Notes under the pieces: model-generated | Databases searched by the model: none | Seen by the model: the letters and a program-made list of their open reading frames with translations, nothing else | Told to the model about the DNA's origin: nothing | Translations under genes and position numbers: made by a program | Origin: Lindgomyces ingoldianus | Lineage: Eukaryota; Ascomycota; Dothideomycetes; Pleosporales; Lindgomycetaceae | DNA length: 64,000 nt | Assembly: GCF_010093535.1 (NCBI RefSeq) | Contig: NW_022985165.1 | Location: 164,650 to 228,649, forward strand | Direction: 5' to 3' | In this document: positions 58,814 to 64,000 of the stretch, one piece after another | Numbering within the stretch: position 1 is the first letter of the stretch | Layout: each line of letters begins with the position of its first letter

Positions 58814-59075
58814 TAAGTAAGTAACTTTATAAAAATAAAAGTTACTAGTGTTTATATATAAGTATAGCTGCGTCTGTACACACGTACAGCTAAATTAGGT
58901 TGCCTAAAACGTTAGCTATCTAGCCTGTGCGTTAAGGGCTATGTGTACTTAAAAGCTCTCTTTCTTTATACAAAGAGAGAGGGCAGTAGTTAATAATAAA
59001 AAGATCTTTGCCTGCTTACCTCTTAGTACGCCTCTTAGGCGTACGTTTGTTTAATTAAACCTAGGTTAACTAATA

Positions 59076-60110
59076 TAAAGTTTAACATGCAAGACAGCTT
59101 TAATAAAATAAGAATTAAATAAGAATATAAATAAATAACAGCTTTTTAAACTCTAGACAGTTTATATAAGCTTTTTATTATGCTATTTAGACTAACTAAC
59201 ACTCTAGCTACTTTCTAGAGAGTAATTAACACTGTACTTAACCCTTATCTAGACATCTTTGTGTTAGTATACCTAGATAACGTTCTTATCTACATAAAAG
59301 AAGATAAATTAGATCACGTAACTAAGGTAAAGCTAGTGCTAGATAGGTTATAGAGATATAGACTTTATCTATAACTCTTAAAATATAAATTTAACATACA
59401 AGAATCTAAATACTTTAAGTTTATTATTAATAAAAAAAAAGTAAAAATAAACTTTATAAAAGTAAAAAAGGTAATAAAATAGCTAACACTTACCTATGTA
59501 AAAGAAGTTAGAGGATTCCTTAGCCTAATAAAATATATATAGCAAATAATTAAAAACTACTTAAAAATTACACTTTTTCTTACTAACACTACTATAAAAA
59601 ATTTACTCTAAGTTTATTTAAACTTTTTAAATAAAAAAAGCTTGTAAGAAACTTAAAGTAGTAATAACTAGTAAACTAATAATATAAATATATAACCTAT
59701 ATCTTAAAACTAAGCTACACATAGATGTATTAAAAAGAGCAGAAGAAGCAGTTTTTCTCTAAAAACAGGAAAACAGGCAATAGCATCTAGTAGCCTATTA
59801 CTTAGCTAAGTTCTTACTATTAGAGCAGAACTATACTATCTCTAATAAAAAACTTAAGGCTATAGTAAATGTGCTTAGAGTATAAAAAACTAAACTATAA
59901 AAAATAAAACAATAGTTTATTGTTTATATAAATTATACTAACCTAGTTGCCTTTTTAATAACTAAAAGGCTATTACTAATGCATGTGTAATAAGCTATAG
60001 AGCTAGCATACTTTAATTTTATAATAAAACATGTAGCAGGAATAAATAATTAATAAGTAGATGCTCTAAGCTAACAAGCTAATTACTTTAAAAAACATAA
60101 AAAAATTTAT
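59076..60110 (+). pseudogene. Gypsy RT / RNase H remnant
   Basis: Continues the RT after the insertion: FRLTNTLATF near 59187, VLVYLDNVLIY near 59260-59293 (YLDD with Asp to Asn), KEVRGFLSL near 59505; then RNase H with LLEQNYTISNKKLKAIV near 59820 and TNLVAFLITKRLL near 59940, ending IKHVAGI about 60025. Stops are typical RIP products (CAG to TAG, TGG to TAG). Confidence 0.85.
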
Positions 60111-60147
60111 AATATTTAAAAAAATAAATAAGAGCTTAATCTATAAT

Positions 60148-60207
60148 AAACTAGATCTAGAAGAAATAAACTAGATCTAGAAGAAATAAACTAGATCTAG
60201 AAGAAAT
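60148..60207 (+). repeat. Three 20-bp tandem units
   Basis: AAACTAGATCTAGAAGAAAT repeated exactly three times between RNase H and integrase of the gypsy element. Perfect identity in RIP-shifted DNA means expansion after most mutation. Confidence 0.9.
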
Positions 60208-60601
60208 AATCTATTTTCTTATAATAGTAAAACAAGGATAGAAGAACCTTGTTTAAGAATACTATAAAGCCTCTATGTTTAGTTACTCTAGAATTAGTAC
60301 ACTATAAGAAAAGATTAAAGCTATAATTTTTAAGACATTCTAAAGTTAAAACAACTATGCATAGAAATTCTGCATAAATACAACATCTACAACAGAAACA
60401 ACTTTAGGCAATATAAGCTATACAGATACTTATAACTAATTAAAGCCTTTAAACAACCCTAGATAATAATAACTATAGACTTTATTATAAAATTACTACT
60501 ATTATATAAACCTAGAACTAGAAAACTATGTAATATAATAATAGTTACTTTAAATAAAACTATAAAGTTTCTATACACTTAGCCCTTTAAAAAAAAGTAT
60601 A

Positions 60602-61716
60602 ACGTACCTAACAGGTTGGCCAGCCACACAGGTTGGCCGGCCACTTTTGCTAAGCCCCTACTAAACTCTACCTATCTACATAATGCCTTAACAACAACAC
60701 TAGATTAAATCTTCTAAAGAATGTTAGATATAGCTTACTCTTTAAGCTCTTAAATAAGACTTAAAACTCTCCTTGCAACGCGCTGCAGCTATCTATAATA
60801 TCTTTTACACAACACTAAGCAATTAACGCGCTAGACAGCCTTTACAAGCAGAATGCTAGCTTAAATTAAGGAATCTAACTAAGCTTAAAAAAGAGGTAGT
60901 TATTAAGTACATACTTAAGCTTATTACACACAGATTTCCCCCTAGGCTTGCAGCTATAGCTAATATAGCTAATTCCTTGCCTGCAGAGCGCAATCTAGGC
61001 TAGGTTAGCTTAAACTAGACTAGTATGTAGGTTAAGCACTGCCCTAAGTTTATAATAAAGTTTAATTACAAGTATAATTACAAGAGAGCGCTTTATAAGA
61101 ATCTAGAGGTTATCTAGGGCTAGTTTTGCCTAGTAGCTAACATAAAAGCTAAGTACAGTATCTAGAATAAAGACAGGTATAACTTTAACAAGTTAGGCTT
61201 TATAATAGGCTAGATATTAACTAGAGCAGTTGTTACAGCTTTAGAGAGGCAAGGACAGCTAAAGGCAATATAGTAAGGTAATAAGAAGTAGATAATAGTT
61301 ATCTAGGGCATTAACGTAACAAAGTAGGCTATAAGATTATAAAGCTTTAAGCAGTAAATAAGGCTGCTATGTGACATAGATTGCATAAAAGAAAGCAGAT
61401 TTAGGCAGAAGAGACCTTAATAGTTAAGAATAGGGCTTGTCTAACTGCTCTAAAGAAGTTTAGAGCGTGTAGTAATAGGAAGAAGCTAAAGACGCAGGTG
61501 CGCACTAAAGAAGGTAAGCTAAGTTAAAGGCAATGTAGGCAGTGTAATTAGACTAGGTATAACTTGCGTACGTGTAAGCAAGTAGCAGAAGTAGACTCTA
61601 AATAATATCTTATGTTGTATTACTTTATACAAGGCTAAAGTGGGCTGTTTTACAAGAGAATAGGGTGGTTTTAGTGGGGGCTTGGCAAAAGTGGCCGGCC
61701 AACCTGTTAGGTACGT
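60602..61716 (+). mobile_element. Pogo-P copy 4
   Basis: 1115 bp within TA (60600-60601, 61717-61718). The left end has both GGCCGGCC-type motifs; the right end has only one, a loss of one 16-bp unit. Transposase-derived reading includes YNYKRALYE-like and YNFNKLGF blocks (FDETGF expected) and a zinc-knuckle tail with TCKQVAE near 61575. Least mutated of the four copies. Confidence 0.92.
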
Positions 61717-61857
61717 TAACAGCTAAAGAATTTTTATATAAACTTAAATAAAATATATTTTTAGTATATAAGTGTCTATAAATTATTATTTTTAATAGAG
61801 ATAAATTATTTATAAGCAAGTTCTAGAGAGCAGCTATTAAGCATCTAGGCATAGAAC

Positions 61858-62207
61858 TGTCAGATTAAAGCACTGTTTCTAGGCTTCCTGAGATAAATGA
61901 TGGGTTTAGATATAATGTATGGGATGATTGATTGATTGTGTTGATTGTGTTAATTTATCGATCCTTTTTCTGCTCTACTCGTGTTGCTCGGCTTTTGTTT
62001 TTCCGATCCGAGTCCCTCGCGCACTAGCCCTATGCGCGACCAGCTTGCAACATGCTGCACTTTGCTGCAACATGCTGCAATTTGCTGCAAAATGCTGCAA
62101 AATGCTGCAATTTGCAGCAACATACTGTTCGAGCTTATTGCTCGTACTATGTAGCAGCTTTCGTCAAACGTTCCTCCTGTCTTGACAGTAGGTGCGCATA
62201 TCTAACA
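61858..62207 (-). repeat. Solo Copia-B LTR in gypsy integrase
   Basis: 350 bp, plus strand TGTCAGATTAAAGC...CATATCTAACA, AGAAC on both sides. About seven 10-bp array units (62042-62115). The 73- and 85-codon frames are array by-products. Confidence 0.94.
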
Positions 62208-62950
62208 AGAACACTAACTGTCTATAGCATATTACCTGCAAACAGACAGACAAACAGAGTAAATAAATGCTAAAGTAGAAAAGTACCTACAAAAGTACAT
62301 ATCCTATAATTAGACTAATTAGGCAGAGTAGCTTCTAATAGCATAGCTAGCTATTAACACAGTAAAATTAGCTATTATAAAGAAAACACCTTATAAAGCT
62401 AACTTTAGCTACTATTTTTATTACACGCTTTATAAGAATTAGCTAATAAACTTACTAGAAACTGTTAACTACTTATTATACTTATTAAAACTACACTAAA
62501 AGTTAGTGGTAGAAGCTAAGGCTAGCTAAAAAGTAATAAAATAGAACATAAATAAAATTTAATAACTAACTTCTAAGATCTACTCTAAAGACTACATTTA
62601 TCTAGAAATAAAAAACTTTTAAACTTCTAAGCCCTTTTAAAAGCTTATAAAAAAACATATTAGCCTATATAAAGTATTATAGACATAATAGAATAGCTGT
62701 AAACTTAAACTACTAAAAGAAATATATATACATTTATAGTTTTATACTTTAAAACTTAAAAAAACACTTAAAGAAATTCCTCTTTTAATAGCTAGTTAAA
62801 GAGATATAAAAGTTAAATATAAAGTTAAATAAATACTTAATGTCTAAAAAAGAAAAGAATTTTTAGTAAAATAAAAAAAATAGTTTACTAGTAAAAGCAT
62901 TTAAAAGCTTATTAAAAACCTAATAAATGCTCTACAGCTTTTTTAAAATT

Positions 62951-63666
62951 ATTAGGCGTCTCTTCTAACTAGAACTAGCCTAGAGAAAGTTCCTTAGACT
63001 AAAAAGCACTATTATCCTCTAAGAGAATTATAGCAACATTAGATAGCTATAATATAGAAAGTCTATAACTTTTTAAAGTAGGCTAAGAAGATAGAAGGCT
63101 AGTAGCTTTTACTTTAAGCGCTTTAATCTTATCTAAGAATAAAAAGTCTTTTTTTAATACTTTGCCTTTTAATTTTTTAAAAAGTTTAAATGTTTCTAAG
63201 CCTAAGATTCCTATCTCTAAATTTAGTATAATTTTTTAAAAGTCTACTTTACTAACTCTTCTTTCTGTTTCTAATAGGCCTAGGCATTTCTTATTTTATA
63301 AAGAAGCTTTTTTTACTCTCTCTTTAAATAATCCTAGGCTGCATTAGAAATAAAGGCATTATACTTACTACTTTTTTTTACACACTTTAAGCACTTATTT
63401 AATAATAAGGTTAAAACACAAAAGAAGCTACTTAAATAGTAAAGACTACATAGTTACATTTTTATATAGTAAAGAGGGTTAAGATAAGCAGCAGTGCGTA
63501 AACAGCGTGCGCAGGCAGTCTAATAACAAGACTAATAAGGCATAGTTAGAAAAAACACATCTTTATAAAAAAATTTAAAAAGGGCACTTACTAAATAAAA
63601 AAAGTTATAACACTTATAACAGCATAAGCAGAACAGTAAGAACACTAATAGAGAGAAAAGCCTACA
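62951..63666 (+). other. Gypsy-A 3' internal region before the 3' LTR
   Basis: RIP-shifted, no clear domain. From about 63440 it matches 47240-47501. Ends AGAAAAGCCTACA before the LTR. Confidence 0.6.
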
Positions 63667-64000
63667 TGTTACAACTTATAATTAGATTATAAGTTACTAA
63701 CTAGTTGTGCCCTACTGTTTAGATAAATAAGGCTAGAATTTTTTTATTATATTACTCTGCAAATTACATAATCTAACAGACTAAAAATAGACAGAGATGT
63801 TAGACTAGTAGATAGTAGAGTGCATTATCTAATAAGCAAAGGACGTTTGCATGCTATGCATGCAATGCGCGCAGAGGAAACAGAGCGCGCACAACGCGCA
63901 ACTAGAAAGTACCCTATATATATAGTTTAGATCCTAACTACTATTAAAAAGTTATAATTAAAGTTTAGTTTATTTCTATATAAACTAAGTAGCATTACTA
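63667..64000 (+). repeat. Gypsy-A 3' LTR (cut by window edge)
   Basis: Starts TGTTACAACTTATAATTAG; its reverse complement aligns with 44878-45495, including the CG-rich GCGCGCACAACGCGCAAC block. It continues beyond the window. Confidence 0.85.

Larger units (their letters stand above)
55297..59075 (+). mobile_element. Non-autonomous LTR element related to Copia-A (3.78 kb with nested insertions)
   Basis: Two 227-bp LTRs (55297-55523, 58849-59075) with TAAAG on both outer sides, inserted in the gypsy RT. The interior, apart from Pogo-P copy 3 and Pogo-Q copy 3, is about 1.1 kb of non-coding, repeat-rich sequence and a run of N. Its LTRs begin TGTCTGTAC like Copia-A; the internal sequence starts CTAATTAG, as in Copia-A, and ends AAAATAAAAGTTACTAG, nearly the Copia-A AAAAGAAAAGTTGCTAG. 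So it probably uses Copia-A proteins. Confidence 0.88.
60330..62950 (+). pseudogene. Gypsy integrase remnant, split by two insertions
   Basis: A degraded HHCC-type zinc region lies at about 60360-60430, followed by core blocks. After Pogo-P copy 4 and the solo Copia-B LTR, LPANRQTNRVNKC near 62237 corresponds to the HPQTDGQTERVN block of gypsy integrases. The distal part to about 62950 matches the expected length of the C-terminal region only loosely. Confidence 0.7.
54771..64000 (+). mobile_element. Gypsy-A-type element, 3' part (+), running off the right edge
   Basis: RT start (54900-55296), RT/RNase H (59076-60110) and integrase (60330-62950) read in order on the plus strand, followed by a 3' LTR from 63667. 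It is split by the 55297-59075 LTR element (TSD TAAAG), Pogo-P copy 4 (60602-61716) and a solo Copia-B LTR (61858-62207, TSD AGAAC). Gag and 5' LTR are absent to the left, where Pogo-Q copies lie. All frames carry RIP stops. Confidence 0.87.

Noticed and set aside
1..64000. Centromere
   Set aside because: AT-rich, RIP-mutated nested retrotransposons fit some fungal centromeres, but the same applies to ordinary AT isochores, and two unmutated islands lie inside. CENP-A or H3K9me3 data would be needed.

Overview
The window reads as an AT-rich, transposon-filled compartment of a filamentous ascomycete (Pezizomycotina) genome. Three things point there. (1) Transposon coding regions are riddled with C-to-T and G-to-A changes that make TA dinucleotides and TAA/TAG stops, the signature of repeat-induced point mutation (RIP). 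(2) The elements are fungal Ty1/copia, Ty3/gypsy and pogo/Fot1 types, many with exact target-site duplications (TSDs). (3) The only gene I can assemble, in an unmutated island, is a five-residue-motif-complete AA9 lytic polysaccharide monooxygenase with short fungal introns. I cannot name the species.

Names used here. Copia-A: LTRs start TGTCTGTAC and end AACA; three copies. Copia-B: LTRs TGTCAGATT...AATCTGACA with a 10-bp repeat array. Copia-C: internally deleted. Gypsy-A and Gypsy-B. LTR-S: a ~289-bp TGTAAC...GTTACA LTR, seven copies. Pogo-P: TIRs with GGCCGGCC. Pogo-Q: a near-palindromic pogo derivative.

Layout. 1-12927: Copia-A copy 1 (+; 5' end lies left of the window), holding a solo LTR-S, a solo Copia-A LTR and a complete Copia-B (5891-11641), itself hit by a solo LTR-S. 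12928-26576: Gypsy-A (-), holding a 164-bp solo LTR, a complete Gypsy-B (14577-20529) and a small complete LTR element with LTR-S ends (22319-24665); its 5' LTR ends at 26576. 26577-28006: unmutated island with one doubtful small membrane-protein ORF. 28007-44760: Copia-A copy 3 (-), truncated at its 3' end and split by six independent insertions, including a complete Copia-A copy 2 (31348-37725), Copia-C, a Pogo-P, a 421-bp TRIM and two solo LTRs. 44761-48527: Gypsy-A remnants with LTRs, another Pogo-P and a solo LTR-S. 48528-52030: unmutated island with the AA9 gene on the minus strand (50028-51045). 52131-54770: Pogo-Q copies. 54771-64000: 3' part of a Gypsy-A-type element (+), split by a 3.8-kb non-autonomous LTR element related to Copia-A, by Pogo-P and by a solo Copia-B LTR, and running off the right edge in its 3' LTR. 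A run of 355 N lies at 56196-56550.

How it works together: no element here looks able to move by its own proteins, since every transposon reading frame I followed is broken. The active biology is likely confined to the AA9 gene (secreted copper enzyme acting on cellulose or related polysaccharides) and perhaps the small ORF at 27287-27607. The most rewarding signals are structural: a fully readable insertion chronology, non-autonomous elements that share priming and polypurine signals with larger partners, a pogo family turned into a long inverted repeat, and mutation-context information in the paired LTRs.
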